From contig NC_064034.1 of the NCBI RefSeq assembly GCF_932526225.1, forward strand, positions 808,501-872,500: a DNA stretch of 64,000 nucleotides. Reading direction: 5' to 3'. The notes under the pieces are model-generated. The model did no database searches. It was not told the origin of the DNA and saw only the letters and a program-made list of their open reading frames with translations. The stretch's first letter is position 1, and each line of letters opens with the position of its first letter. Shown here in pieces: positions 1 to 12,904 of the stretch. This DNA comes from Nematostella vectensis (taxonomy: Eukaryota > Cnidaria > Anthozoa > Actiniaria > Edwardsiidae). Both the position numbers and the translations under genes were made by a program.

Positions 1-2943
1 TTGTTTAGTTTTTCTAAAGCAGGCTTAAGACCTTGGTTAGTTGAGCTCTTTGAGCCAACCTCCTTTATTTCCTTGGCATCTAGCTCGGCCTGCATCTTGA
101 GTGAGGCTACTTCTTTCTCAAGCTTCTCTATTCGCTCCTGCTTGGTTTTGTTATGGAGTTCTAACTCTTTGCAATAGGCCTCACTCTCGCTTAGAGCAAG
201 CGACAGAGCTTCCGAGTCTCGATTTGCAGCCTCCAGTTGGGAAGATTCCTAGAGAACAATAGAATTTCAGTCAATCAACCAATTAATTTCAGTCAAAAGC
301 TAATAACAATTACAATAACAATAGCAATATTTAATAGTAATATTAATAGTATTAGTTTAATAGTAATAGTTATAGTTTACTAGTAATATTATTTGTATAG
401 AGGCTTGGATGAAACACAGGTTCATTTGGTAAGCATGCGCACAATGTCCCATTATCAGAACTTGTTTTATAAAATCTAAGTATAAAGCAAAAGATAGAGA
501 AAAGAATGATGAAAAGGTCTGAACACCTTAATTCTACCCTCTGCCAACAGGGTGACTTTTTGCAGGAGCATGCGCAGGAGCATGCGCTTGAACTGGCCAC
601 TTGTAACACGGGCTCAAAATAATGCGGCATAGTTGATCGTAATTCACTATTGTCCAGGAATCACTGAAGCATTTCTGAATACATTGCAAATCTTGCTCTC
701 AAAATGATTTGTTAAAATAGCTTTATTTCTCAATGAATTGAACACCGTTTGCAACCAAATTTACCAGAAAATGTCAAGAGCTGCAAATAAACTATGCGAT
801 GTTTTTAACACATATATGACAGTTTGAACGATCAAATTGCTTAAATTTGTAATATCGCCATTTCAAAGAACATTGGATATCTAATCTAAAATCTGCTAGA
901 TATCCTATTTTTTTATATATGCTTTTAAAGGATTATATAGTATACACATCAGTGTTTATGTTACAAAGAAAGAACCAATTCCTACAAATCCAGATCTCTT
1001 GTTAATTCAGTTAATTCACTAGCCAAATACAAACTTGAATTAGATTTGTTTTTCAGTCATGAATTTTATTAACAAAATGTCATAGTACAACACATTCTCT
1101 GTAGTACTGAGTCGAACTGAGCCCTGTAACTCTATGAGGTATTATAATTTATTTTATCGTATTCCCCAATTTTCAAAATGAATTAATAATGCTGCCTATC
1201 TAAGCTTATGTTCATGGAACACAACAAGAGTTGAGATAGTGTGGTACAAAGCCTGCATGTTTAGTAATTGGGTTTCAATAATTGTAATTTTACGCAATTT
1301 CACAAATTTGTGACTAATTCACTGAAGTCTAGCTCCGCGAATCCAAGCTTGATTTCAACAGTTTAAGATAATAAGAAACCTTTTACATCACGAAATAGTG
1401 TATGCTTATAAATTCTTTGGTTTCTACCTTCCAGATTCTATAATTCACAAAATGTAATATTCCGTCCATGGCTCTTTGACCTGACTTATTGGCATACCCT
1501 GCAGAGATTCAAAAGTTGAGAAATGCAACATAAAATAGTCTAATTGCTAAATGAACGCTATAGATACCTTGCAATAGCATACTGACATAGACATCCTCTG
1601 AAAAAAGGCCTTCCTGGCGTGCGTAAAGCAGATAATTTTGATTCAAAAGTTTAACATATTTGTAAACATCATGAGTGAATCTCACTACTAGGCCCTAGAC
1701 ATGTGATGTGATGCGCATGCTCAGACAAAAAGTCACCCTGTTCTCTCTGCCCCCTTATGTTAAATGTGATTCTTATTTCATTGTGTCTTAGTGTCTATAT
1801 GTGTTTACATTTATATTTTTGTCTTGTTTGCAGTGTGTTTGATGTTCTTGTTCTGAATTATGATGGACCTACATGGACCTTATTATACACATGATTTTTG
1901 AAAACTACAGTATGTATTTATACAACTGTTGGCCTGCTGCCTTGCTCTCTGTTGTTTGTTGTTTAAAGAGGATGTCTTTTATGTTTCAGCCAAGAGCTAA
2001 CAAATCAATCATATTCAGCACTCACCACTACAGTGATGCTTGTCTTGCTATTGGTGCCCTCTGATACTTGAACCAGCAGCTTCTTGACCTGTTTTTCTAG
2101 TTCTACTCTTGCCAGCTCACTCTGTGCAAGGGCTACCTCCGTCTTCTCCACTGCTTGCTGCAGCTGGTCCTCTTTCTCCTTCATCTCGGCCATGCTCTGA
2201 TGGCATGTCGCTAGCTCACGCGCTATGTTATCCTCAGACTCCTCTGCAAGTTGTAATAACTTCTCTAGTTCCGTATTGTCTTGTTGTAGTTTCTGTAAAC
2301 TATCTTTGCTATTACCCTTGCTTGTTTTACTTTGCAACCACAGCTTCTCATTGGAAAGCCTCAATTTCTGAACTTCCTTTTCCAGGCTCTGACATCGAAA
2401 GTTAGCTTGGTCTAGATCATACTGTAAAGAGTCCTCACCATTCGTGAAGCTAATGTGATCCAGGCCATTTTCCATGGGGGTCGTTTTCCCTAGAAGCTTC
2501 CGCAGATCCTGAACCTGGTTTTTTAGTCCACTGCATTCTGATTCAATAGCTTTTTTCTCGATTTCAAGCTCCCGAGCATTCAAGACATGATTTTGTATTT
2601 CTGTGACTGTCCCCTCTATCTCTTTCAGAAGAGAATTTCTTTCCTCTTCTACATGGATTCTCTGCTCCTGAAGCTTTGCGGAGCTAGAAATTTGATCATC
2701 CATCTCAGCTAAAGTACTTTCAATCTCTTGCACAAGCCGATCTTTCCTCACGATGTAAGGTGTCAGCTCTAGGTCACTGTCATCATCGTAAATCTTTACG
2801 TCTTCTTTGATGGGGTGAGCTTTTGTCTTTACGCCATAGCTAGTTTTTGCAGCAATGTTCTTTGGTGAATTAGAAGTTGAGGGTTGCTTACTTGTTTTCC
2901 GATGAGCTGAAGGACGTCCACCATTCATATGCACCTGAGGCAT
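1..2943 (-). CDS. Coiled-coil protein, 5' two coding exons (gene truncated by window edge)
   Basis: Two coding exons are visible on the minus strand: 2943-2026 and 248-1. The first starts at the ATG at 2943 (MPQVHMNGG) and ends at a GTGAGT donor after ...SITVV. The second follows a TTCTCTAG acceptor in matching phase 0 and begins ESSQLEAANRD. Residues 1-55 are polar and basic with an acidic patch (DDDSDLEL). From about residue 65 to the edge the sequence is E/K/Q/L-rich with heptad periodicity (for example LEKEVQKLRL, IEKLEKEVASLK), so a long coiled coil is expected. A stop lies just upstream in frame, which supports this start, although a CTGCAG acceptor immediately before it is possible. 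I do not recognise the family. A structural, cytoskeletal or centrosomal scaffold is plausible but not shown. The C-terminus is missing. Confidence 0.75.
251..2025 (-). other. Intron of the coiled-coil gene
   Basis: This is an AT-rich intron bounded by GTGAGT (2025-2020) and TCTAG (ending at 249). It contains a short ATT/AGT-rich low-complexity tract at about 296-390. I see no other gene or recognisable element. Confidence 0.6.
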
Positions 2944-3055
2944 CACTATCTGCAGGGTGATGATGATTTGGAATCACGGCCCTCTGAGGGTCTGTCATCT
3001 GCCTTTTGCAGTGTACCACTTGTCTGTCATAACAAAAAGAGCATAAGTACACTAC

Positions 3056-4312
3056 CGGGGCAAAGTTAGCCAATGGATGATAAATCCAACAAAATCAGGT
3101 GTATCTTATACTTTTAGATTGTGAAACCACAGGCAGACCAGGATTAGAATCAGTCCCTCGTGATCCTTCAGGAAAATAAAATATCATTTGAAGTTGTGTC
3201 TTGACTGTTATCCAATAAAACTAGTTACAATACTATATTAGCCTCGTGTGTTGTTATTTAGGGGAATTGTGGCGCAGAAAGAGGTTTAGTTCCTGGAGAG
3301 AAAACTTCCCCCACCAAAGAGAAGAGAGAAAGAGAAACAAAGGCAAGCAACTTAATTTCACCTACCCCAGCTTCGAGCGAGTTCAGCACGAAAATAAAAA
3401 AGCTTTCGGCAAAATTCCACAGGCAGCGGCTGCACAGATAATTTTCACAAAAGCATAGCGAATTTTAGAGCGATACCGCTCACACGGGCCGAGAAAATGC
3501 ATTTCTAGTTTAATAAATGGAGACCTGACGATGATATGGCCCAAACGGCGGCCCCAATGGCATCTCAGGAATGCAGAACCGTTGGTAAATCGCCTCCCGA
3601 CCCTACCCTAGAGCGCGACAAAAGCTAGGCAAAACCATTAAATAACCCGCAACAATTCCCTTAATATAATAACACACAAAGCTAATATAGTAAATGTAAC
3701 TTGCTTTATTGAGGAAACAGTCAATAAGAGCGGGTTAGTAAATGGTTTTGCCTAGGTTTGTCGCACTCTAGGGTAGGCTCGGGAGGCGATCTATACATTC
3801 CTGAGATGCCATTGGGCCCGCCGTTTGGTCCATATCATCGTCAGGTCTCCATTTATTGAACTAGAAATGCATTTTCTCGGCCCGTGTGAGAGTTATCGCT
3901 CTAAAACTTGCTATGCTTTTGTGAAAATTATCTGTGCAGCCGCTGCCGGTGGAATTTTGCCGAAAGCTTTTTTATTTGCGCACTGAACTCGCTCGAAGCT
4001 GGGGTAGGTGAAATTAAGTTGCTTGCCTTTGTCTCTTTCTCTCTTTTCTCTTTGGTGGGGGAAATTTTCTCTCAAGGGACTAAACCCCTTTCTGTGCCAC
4101 AATTCCCCTTAAGAACAACACACGAGGCTAATATAGTAATGTAACTAGCTTTTTTGAGGAAACAGTCAAGACACAACTTCAAATTGTATTTTATTTTCCT
4201 GAAGGATCACGAGGGACTGATTCTTATCCTGGTCCGCCTGTGGTGAAACACTAAACATCAAAATTTTACCGAGGCGAGTGCCTCACAAGCCTCATGCTGG
4301 CTACGGCCCTGA
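3056..4312 (-). repeat. Older dispersed repeat interrupted by the foldback element
   Basis: The flanks 3056-3127 and 4243-4312, read on the minus strand, join into one stretch closely similar to the two tandem copies at 17966-18196. Shared blocks include TTGTTGGATTTA, the GTTTCAC stretch, GCCTCGGTAAAATTTTGATG and a CAGGGCCGTAGCCAGCATGA-type end. The uninterrupted relative shows what this site looked like before the insertion. The GGCCGTAGCC-like end recurs at about 19590 and 25270, as expected of an interspersed family. Confidence 0.65.
3128..4242. mobile_element. Foldback (long inverted repeat) transposable element, about 1.1 kb
   Basis: The left arm (about 3128-3650) and right arm (about 3731-4242) are imperfect reverse complements over roughly 500 bp, with tips CACAGGCAGACC and GGTCCGCCTGTG. 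The 7-bp sequence GTGAAAC lies immediately outside both tips (3121-3127 and 4243-4249), as a target-site duplication would. The central loop (about 3652-3722) holds a third, diverged copy of the right-arm segment around 4100-4170. No transposase-like reading frame exists: short open frames in the arms (such as 3246-3458 and 3911-4102) are mirror images of each other. A 7-8 bp duplication would fit a hAT-related non-autonomous element, but the superfamily is not certain. Confidence 0.8.
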
Positions 4313-7300
4313 CACAGGCTACCCACCAATACATGAGCAGGAAAGCACCAGTAATGTGTTTGTGGAGGGATGGGGATTTGTGTACGTGTGGTGGGGAGAG
4401 GGGGTTGGCTTAATAGAGAATGACTTTTCAATTTCTAGACATCAATGCTACAAGTAAGGGGGAGGCCTGGGACAAATGGCCCTCCCAATATATGGTCACA
4501 GTAAGACCAGAACTAATATATTTAATATTTAACTGAAAAGCATTCAGTTTATCATTTTTAAATTAAATACTAGTTAATAAAGTCTGAAGACAGAGAAAAA
4601 ACAAAAAGCCTCAATGTTATTGCATGATTCATTTGATCAGTCAATTCAACTAGTGTACCAGTGCCCCCAGTAAATATGACCCAAATTTTTCAACAATGCA
4701 CTGCTGTTTTGAAATTAAGAAGCTTGCCCCAAATCACTGCCGATTATTTTCTGCTGCTTGCCTGGTACACTGCAAGCATTGACAGTCTTTTTAGGTGAGA
4801 AATTTTTGGGTTTATACATTTTGTTTATGATTTTTTTAGAAATTAAGGTTATAATATTTTGACAACAGAATAGTCTTTCTATCACATTGCTTGGACTATG
4901 AGGAATATCCTCCCCCCCCCTACAGTAGATCCTAGATTGAGTATACACATCTGGTGATGTTAAGTGTACATTATGATGTTTTCTAAGTTGAGGTAAATTG
5001 GTAAGGGCATTTGGGGGCTTTATAGGATTGGAAGGGGTACATTCTTATCATGATCAGTTATACTAATGGCACACTGTCCCAACATACAACAAGTTATGGT
5101 AGCCAGCAGTGCTTAGATAGTGAATGCATATAAAGTTAAACAGAATGACACAGACCTCTAACAAAAGGGACACTTTTATGGTATCTACAAGCCCACCCCT
5201 ACCCCTTTTTTTAATAAGTTAGTAGTGTTTTTATAGCTTTAACCAGGGGGGGGGGGTATCAGGGCTAAAGTGATAGCGACGCTCATCTGGAAATTCTAAA
5301 TATAGCCCTAAAAAATACCTGCACATCAAAAATTTAAAAAATACCAAGAAGAAGCCTTGACATGGGAAGAACCCCCCCCCCCCCCCCCCCTGGGACCACA
5401 CCACCACGCCAAGGTTTAGAAGAGTAAGGACCCTGCAGTAATTGCCTATAGCTGTCACGGTGTCTGCCATTTTTCGTGTAAATTCGTAATTCTCTTACTC
5501 ATGTTTAATGGAAAAGCTTATACAATAAAAAAAGAGAGAAAGTCATAGAAGAGCAAAAAGATTATTAAACAGGCAATAAAGGGTCTACGTTTTTATTCTA
5601 ACCATAGTAATAACACGGTACTCAAGCATTATCAAAAACATTTTTGGGACTCCTAAACTAAATTAATAAGTAAATATAGACAGGTTACAACCCTGTGTCC
5701 CTTCTAGGGGTATTTCTTTTCAATAATTTGAGAGGGACCATTCTTCACGAATTGCAAAACTTACCTTATTATTGCTTAACTCATTACATGCGTGAAATTA
5801 CGTATTCAATGACTACAGCGATGTCAACAAATGCCTGAATATCTCAAGCTGCCAATCTTCGTGAGCTAAAAATCTTGAAACTGGTCCATACAACAAACAG
5901 ACCATAGCGATAACATCTACGACATGGCTAGCATGGGAAGGGTAAACTCAGATAAGAAAAAAGTCGGCGCCACTCACTGGTGAGTTGATAGAGATATTGC
6001 ATTAAATATTAAAGATGATTTAACCTATTGAGAATACTATTCAAGATTATACAATTAGAGTTATGATACCTGGTGAATGCCTGAGAATTTTTTCGATAAA
6101 AATCCAAGAACACAAATAATGCTAAAGGAGTTTAATTCTTGTTTAGTAAGTATTTTTTGAGATGTTGATATAATCGTACCACAGTCAGGGGTAAAAAAAT
6201 CAGTACGGGTAAAGAAAACATCAAAACATTTATCACTTCGAAATTAACCTAAAAACGAGTTCAAATTTCTTGATCCCGTGTCCGACAAGCGGAAGTGTAG
6301 CTTTAGAGGTCACACTCACTAAATGAAACGGCTGATTTGAATTCGAACGGTTGAGCAGGACTTGCAAAAACGCAGATCGAAACGAGCAAGGAAGAAAGAT
6401 ACACGTCTTCGCAAGTTCGTGACAGTTCAATTTTTGCTTTCGTGTGGAGCCATAAAATGCGGCCAAAACAGCCTACTGCGGACGCCTCAGAATAAAATAA
6501 GCCCAACAAAACCTTCAATAATTATTCAAGAATCTACAATAAAAGACCTATTGATCTGTATACTAGATTATTTGATCGAAATCTTCGAAACTTCAAAAAA
6601 AGGTTGCTAGTCTAGGAATGCGCTGGTTAGGAGAGTTGACAGTTCGCACGGGTTCACTCACCGTCAGATGTTTTGATGGCAAAATTGATTTAAAGGTTCA
6701 GAAGAATACCACAAGTAAATTTGAATAACAGTTGTTATTGCTTTGGGGCTAAACTTACTCAAATCTGCATACTATGTGATGACTAGCTCTCTCCAAATTG
6801 GAGTATCCATTCTGTCTCAGTGTTAATTTGAACGGCCTAAATTAATACCTCTTACCTCCTAAACACAAAAAGACGCTGATCATCGCTTGGAATCCTTGAC
6901 AATAGACTTCTAAAGGTTTAACCGTGAGCAATAATAGTATTGAGAAATTTAGCAAACTTTTGTACAACAGTTCAGGCGACGCTTCGTGTTGTGTTGAACT
7001 TGCACTCGATACCCTATGCAGAACACAGGAATTGGACGATGCTGATTGGTCGAGATCCAATTCTATTGTTTGTGATTGGCTCGAGATACAGATTGTGGAC
7101 AGTTGAAACCCATTCAAGTGCATCTAAGCGCAACCCCAGTCGCAAGGACATGTCAAATTAATGGCTTTGTTTTGGAAATAAAATAATTTGTCCTAACTGA
7201 GAGTCTATCATATTTACGTTCTATATATAGCTACCAGTACAGTTTTATTTGAATGGTACTGGCGCAGAGCTGTGCAGTTGTTACCTGTGTATGTTTATTT

Positions 7301-7835
7301 AAGTTGGAAAAGGTCTGTTGGCGCGCGAAAAGTAGAGCTAAAGTATATATGGAAAAAATATATATTCATCCTCTAAACAGCGCTTTAGCTCAGCTAAAAT
7401 ATAGATTATGTCAAAAAAAGCTCCTAATATCGGCGTTTCTTGGACTCTAGTAGAACAATTTTATTAAGTTTTAATTTTACCAAGGCTCCGTAAAATTCAA
7501 CTCTGGCGATGGTAACTCGGTGCAGGGGCCGATACAGAATGTTAAAATGGGGGGGGGGGGGGGGGGTGGATAATGGCCGGCTAGACAGCTTATAACTGAT
7601 CCAGTGGTTCTTCACATGGTAGGTCACGTGGATCTAACAATACTTCATGCTAAATTGGATATGTCGCGTCAGCAAAGACAAGCAGGCGAAGGAACATGGA
7701 CAGTACCTCCCGTCAATCAGACATTTATTTTCTTTAAACAAAGTGATTTTTCAATTTTTCTACTCAAAAGGCGGTGGATATCCACCCAATCTACACCCCC
7801 CTGTACCCGCCCCTACGGTGAAGGGGATTTTAGAT
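4313..7835. other. Intergenic stretch with no recognised gene
   Basis: This is AT-rich sequence with long G or C homopolymers (about 4911-4919, 5246-5255, 5371-5390, 7548-7567). Short open frames here have no recognisable motif, no plausible splice context and no family similarity, so I do not call them. Confidence 0.5.
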
Positions 7836-8789
7836 GAGTGGAATGGTCACAGTATACGCGGTATGAAACGGTCACAGTACATATACGCGGTATGGCGCGG
7901 TCACAGTACACGCGGTATGATACGATCACAGTACACGCGGTATGGTACGGTCACAGTACACGCGGTATGGCACGATCACAGTACACGCGGTATGATACGG
8001 TCACAGTACACGCGGTATGATACGGTCACAGTACACGCGGTATGGCACGATCACAGTACACGCGGTATGATACGGTCACAGTACACGCGGTATGGCACGA
8101 TCACAGTACACGCGGTATGATACGGTCACAATACACGCGGTATGGCACGATCACAGTACACGCGGTATGGTACGGTCACAGTACACGCGGTATGGCACGG
8201 TCACAGTACACGCGGTATGGTACGGTCACAGTACATATCCGCGGTATGGTACGGTCACAGTACACGCGGTATGGTACCAATAATAAAACATATACATCTA
8301 TGGCACGGGCACGGTCACAGTCGTACACGCGTTATAGCACGGTAACAGTACACGCGGTATGGCACGGTCACAGTCGTACACGCGTTGTAGCACAGTCACA
8401 GTACACGCGGTATGGCACGGTCACAGTACACGCGGTATGGCACGGTCACAGTCGTACACGCGTTATAGCACGGTCACAGTACACGCGGTATGGCACAGTC
8501 ACAGTACACGCGGTATGGCACGGTCACAGTACACGCGGTATGGCACGGTCACAGTACATACACGCGGTATGGTACCAATAATAAAAAATCTAAATCTATG
8601 GTACGGGCACGGTCACAGGTATAGCACAGTTACGATCACAGTACACGCGGTATGATACGGTCAAAGTACACGCGGTATGGCACGATCACAGTACACGCGG
8701 TATGATACGGTCACAGTACACGCGGTATGGTACGGTCACAGTACATACACGCGGTATGGTACGGCCACAGTACACGCGGTATGGCACGG

Positions 8790-10576
8790 TCACAGTACAT
8801 ACACGCGGTATGATACGGTCACAGTACATACACGCGGTATGGTACGGTCACAGTACATACACGCGGTATGGTACGGTCACAGTACATACACACGGTATGG
8901 TACGGTCACAGTACACGCGGTATGGCACGGTCATAGTACACGCGGTATGGCACGGTCACAGTACATACACGCGGTATGGTACGGTCACAGTACATACACG
9001 CGGTATGGTACGGTCACAATACATACACGCGGTATGGTACGGTCACAGTACATACACGCGGTGTGGCACGGTCACAGTACACGAGGTATGGCACGGTCAC
9101 AGTACATACACGCGGTATGGTACGGTCACAGTACATACACGCGGTGTGGCACGGTCACAGTACACGCGGTATGGTACGGTCACAGTACATACACGCGGTA
9201 TGGTACGGTCACAGTACACGCGGTATGGTGCGGTCACAGTACACGCGGTATGATACGGTCACAGTACATACACGAGGTATGGCACGGTCACAGTACATAC
9301 ACGAGGTATGGCACGGTCACAGTACACGAGGTATGGCACGGTCACAGTACACGCGGTATGGTACGGTCACAGTACACGCGGTATGATACGGTCACAGTAC
9401 ATACACGCGGTATGGCACGGTCACAGTACATACACGAGGTATGGCACGGTCACAGTACACGCGGTATGGTACGGTCACAGTACACGCGGTATGGTACGGT
9501 CACAGTAGATACACGCGGTATGGTACGGTCACAGTACACGCGGTATGGTACGGTCACAGTACACGCGGTATGGTACGGTCACAGTAGATACACGCGGTAT
9601 GGCACGGTCACAGTACACGCGGTATGGTACGGTCACAGTAGATACACGCGGTATGGTACGGTCACAGTAGATACACGCGGTATGGTACGGTCACAGTACA
9701 CGCGGTATGGTACGGTCACAGTACACGCGGTATGGTACGGTCACAGTAGATACACGCGGTATGGCACGGTCACAGTACACGCGGTATGGTACGGTCACAG
9801 TAGATACACGCGGTATGGTACGGTCACAGTAGATACACGCGGTATGGTACGGTCACAGTACACGCGGTATGATACGGTCACAGTACATACACGCGGTATG
9901 GTACGGTCACAGTACATACACGAGGTATGGCACGGTCACAGTACACGAGGTATGGCACGGTCACAGTACATACACGCGGTATGATACGGTCACAGTACAT
10001 ACACGCGGTATGGTACGGTCACAGTACATACACGCGGTATGGTACGGTCACAGTACATACACACGGTATGGTACGGTCACAGTACACGCGGTATGGCATG
10101 GTCATAGTACACGCGGTATGGCACGGTCACAGTACATACACGCGGTATGGTACGGTCACAGTACATACACGCGGTATGGTACGGTCACAATACATACACG
10201 CGGTATGGTACGGTCACAGTACATACACGCGGTGTGGCACGGTCACAGTACACGAGGTATGGCACGGTCACAGTACATACACGCGGTATGGTACGGTCAC
10301 AGTACATACACGCGGTGTGGCACGGTCACAGTACACGCGGTATGGTACGGTCACAGTACATACACGCGGTATGGTACGGTCACAGTACACGCGGTATGGT
10401 GCGGTCACAGTACACGCGGTATGATACGGTCACAGTACATACACGAGGTATGGCACGGTCACAGTACATACACGAGGTATGGCACGGTCACAGTACACGA
10501 GGTATGGCACGGTCACAGTACACGCGGTATGGTACGGTCACAGTACACGCGGTATGATACGGTCACAGTACATACA
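8790..10576. repeat. Higher-order duplication inside the minisatellite (offset 1,171 bp)
   Basis: The segment 8790-9405 is repeated almost exactly at 9961-10576, including rare unit variants in the same order: ACACACGG, CGGTCATAGTACACG, CACAATACATACACG and two GGTGTGGCACGG units. Between the copies is a third-level duplication of 162 bp (GGCACGG landmarks at 9601 and 9763). This shows recent unequal exchange or replication-based expansion of blocks larger than the basic unit. Confidence 0.9.
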
Positions 10577-10719
10577 CGCGGTATGGTACGGTCACAGTAC
10601 ATACACGAGGTATGGCACGGTCACAGTACACGAGGTATGGCACGGTCACAGTACACGCGGTATGGTACGGTCACAGTACACGCGGTATGGCACGGTCACA
10701 GTACACGCGGTATGGTACG

Positions 10720-12490
10720 GTCACAGTAGATACACGCGGTATGGTACGGTCACAGTAGATACACGCGGTATGGTACGGTCACAGTACACGCGGTATGATA
10801 CGGTCACAGTACATACACGCGGTATGGTACGGTCACAGTACATACACGAGGTATGGCACGGTCACAGTACACGCGGTATGGTACGGTCACAGTACATACA
10901 CGCGGTATGGTACGGTCACAGTAGATACACGCGGTATGGTACGGTCACAGTACATACACGCGGTGTGATACGGTCACAGTACAAACACGCGGTATGGTAC
11001 GGTCACAGTACATACACGCGGTATGGTACGGTCACAGTACATACACGCGGTATGGTACGGTCACAGTACACGCGGTATGGCACGGTCACAGTAGTACACG
11101 CGTTATAGCACAGTCACAGTACACGCGGTATGGCACGGTCACAGTACACGCGGTATGGCACGGTCACAGTCGTACACGCGTTATAGCACGGTCACAGTAC
11201 ACGCGGTATGGCACGGTCACAGTCGTACACGCGTTATAGCAAGGTCACAGTATACGCGGTATGGCACGGTCACAGTACACGCGGTATGGCACGGTCACAG
11301 TACACGCGGTATGGGACGGTCACAGTCGTACACGCGTTATAGCACGGTCACAGTACACGCGGTATGGTACGGTCACAGTATACGCGGTATGGCACAGTCA
11401 CAGTACACGCGGTATGGCACGGTCACCAGTACACGCGGTATGGCACGGTCACGGTAGTACACGCGGTATGGTACCAATAATAAAAAATCTACATCTATGG
11501 TACGGGCACGGTCACAGTCGTACACGCGTTATAGCACGGTCACAGTACACGCGGTATGGCACGGTCACAGTACACGCGGTATGGTACCAATAATAAAAAA
11601 ATCTACATCTATGGTACGGGCACGGTCACAGTCGTACACGCGTTATAGCACGGTCACAGTACACGAGGTATGGCACGGTCACAGTACACGCGGTATGGTA
11701 CGGTCACAGTAGATACACGCGGTATGGTACGGTCACAGTACATACACGCGGTATGGTACGGTCACAGTACACGCGGTATGATACGGTCACAGTACATACA
11801 CGCGGTATGGTACGGTCACAGTACATACACGAGGTATGGCACGGTCACAGTACACGCGGTATGGTACGGTCACAGTACATACACGCGGTATGGTACGGTC
11901 ACAGTAGATACACGCGGTATGGTACGGTCACAGTACATACACGCGGTGTGATACGGTCACAGTACAAACACGCGGTATGGTACGGTCACAGTACATACAC
12001 GCGGTATGGTACGGTCACAGTACATACACGCGGTATGGTACGGTCACAGTACACGCGGTATGGCACGGTCACAGTAGTACACGCGTTATAGCACAGTCAC
12101 AGTACACGCGGTATGGCACGGTCACAGTACACGCGGTATGGCACGGTCACAGTCGTACACGCAATATAGCACGGTCACAGTACACGCGGTATGGCACGGT
12201 CACAGTCGTACACGCGTTATAGCAAGGTCACAGTATACGCGGTATGGCACGGTCACAGTACACGCGGTATGGCACGGTCACAGTACACGCGGTATGGCAC
12301 GGTCACAGTCGTACACGCGTTATAGCACGGTCACAGTACACGCGGTATGGTACGGTCACAGTATACGCGGTATGGCACAGTCACAGTACACGCGGTATGG
12401 CACGGTCACCAGTACACGCGGTATGGCACGGTCACAGTACACGCGGTATGGCACGGTCACCAGTACACGCGGTATGGCACGGTCACGGTA
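10720..12490. repeat. Second higher-order duplication (offset 983 bp)
   Basis: The segment from about 10720 to 11460 reappears at about 11703-12490. Variant order is conserved: the GTGTGATACGG unit, ACAAACACGCGG, TAGTACACGCGTTATAGC, TATACGCGG and GGTCACCAGTAC. The second copy differs by a few substitutions (GCAATATAGC for GCGTTATAGC) and one extra GGTCACCAG-type unit near 12440-12470. Confidence 0.88.
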
Positions 12491-12904
12491 GTACACGCGG
12501 TATGGTACCAATAATAAAAAAATCTACATCTATGGTACGGGCACGGTCACAGTCGTACACGCGTTATAGCACGGTCACAGTACACGCGGTATGGCACGGT
12601 CACAGTACACGCGGTATGGTACCAATAATAAAACATCTACATCTACATCTATGGCAAGGGCACGGTCACAGTCGTACACGCGGTATAGCACGGTCACAGT
12701 ATACGCGGTATGGCACGGTCAATGTCATACCGCGTGTACCGGATTGCTAACACTGCACGTTACGACACGATCAGCAGACTACCATCTCGTGGACAACCCA
12801 AGGGATTTTTTGGTATTTGTGTGTGTGTGGGGTGGGGGGGGGGGGGAGTAGTTTGATTCGATTATATCGAGCACCAAATAAAAGCTTCACAAACAATGGT
12901 TAGA

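Larger units (their letters stand above)
7838..12735. repeat. Giant minisatellite, 25/29-bp unit, about 4.9 kb
   Basis: The basic unit is 25 bp (TACGGTCACAGTACACGCGG followed by TATGG), with a 29-bp variant that inserts TACA (GTACATACACGCGG). Units differ by C/T at the start (CACGG/TACGG), GATACGG variants, CGAGG for CGCGG, and TAGATACACG forms. Near both ends a different block recurs (starts near 8274, 8571, 11471, 11586, 12507, 12620): ACCAATAATAAAA, an ATCTATGG stretch, then a GGGCACGG stretch. Because 25 is not a multiple of 3, three units give a 25-residue repeating peptide. Almost no stops arise in any plus frame, giving spurious frames up to 435 codons. Confidence 0.95.

Noticed and set aside
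3246-4144. Short frames giving near-identical peptides (FSHQRE...FERVQ)
   Set aside because: Both are arms of the foldback element, with no transposase features.
7647-12851. Many overlapping plus-strand open frames up to 435 codons encoding RSQYTRYGTVTVHAVW-like repeats
   Set aside because: They are by-products of a 25-bp repeat without stops. All three frames are open and give the same peptides, and there is no start, splice or domain support.
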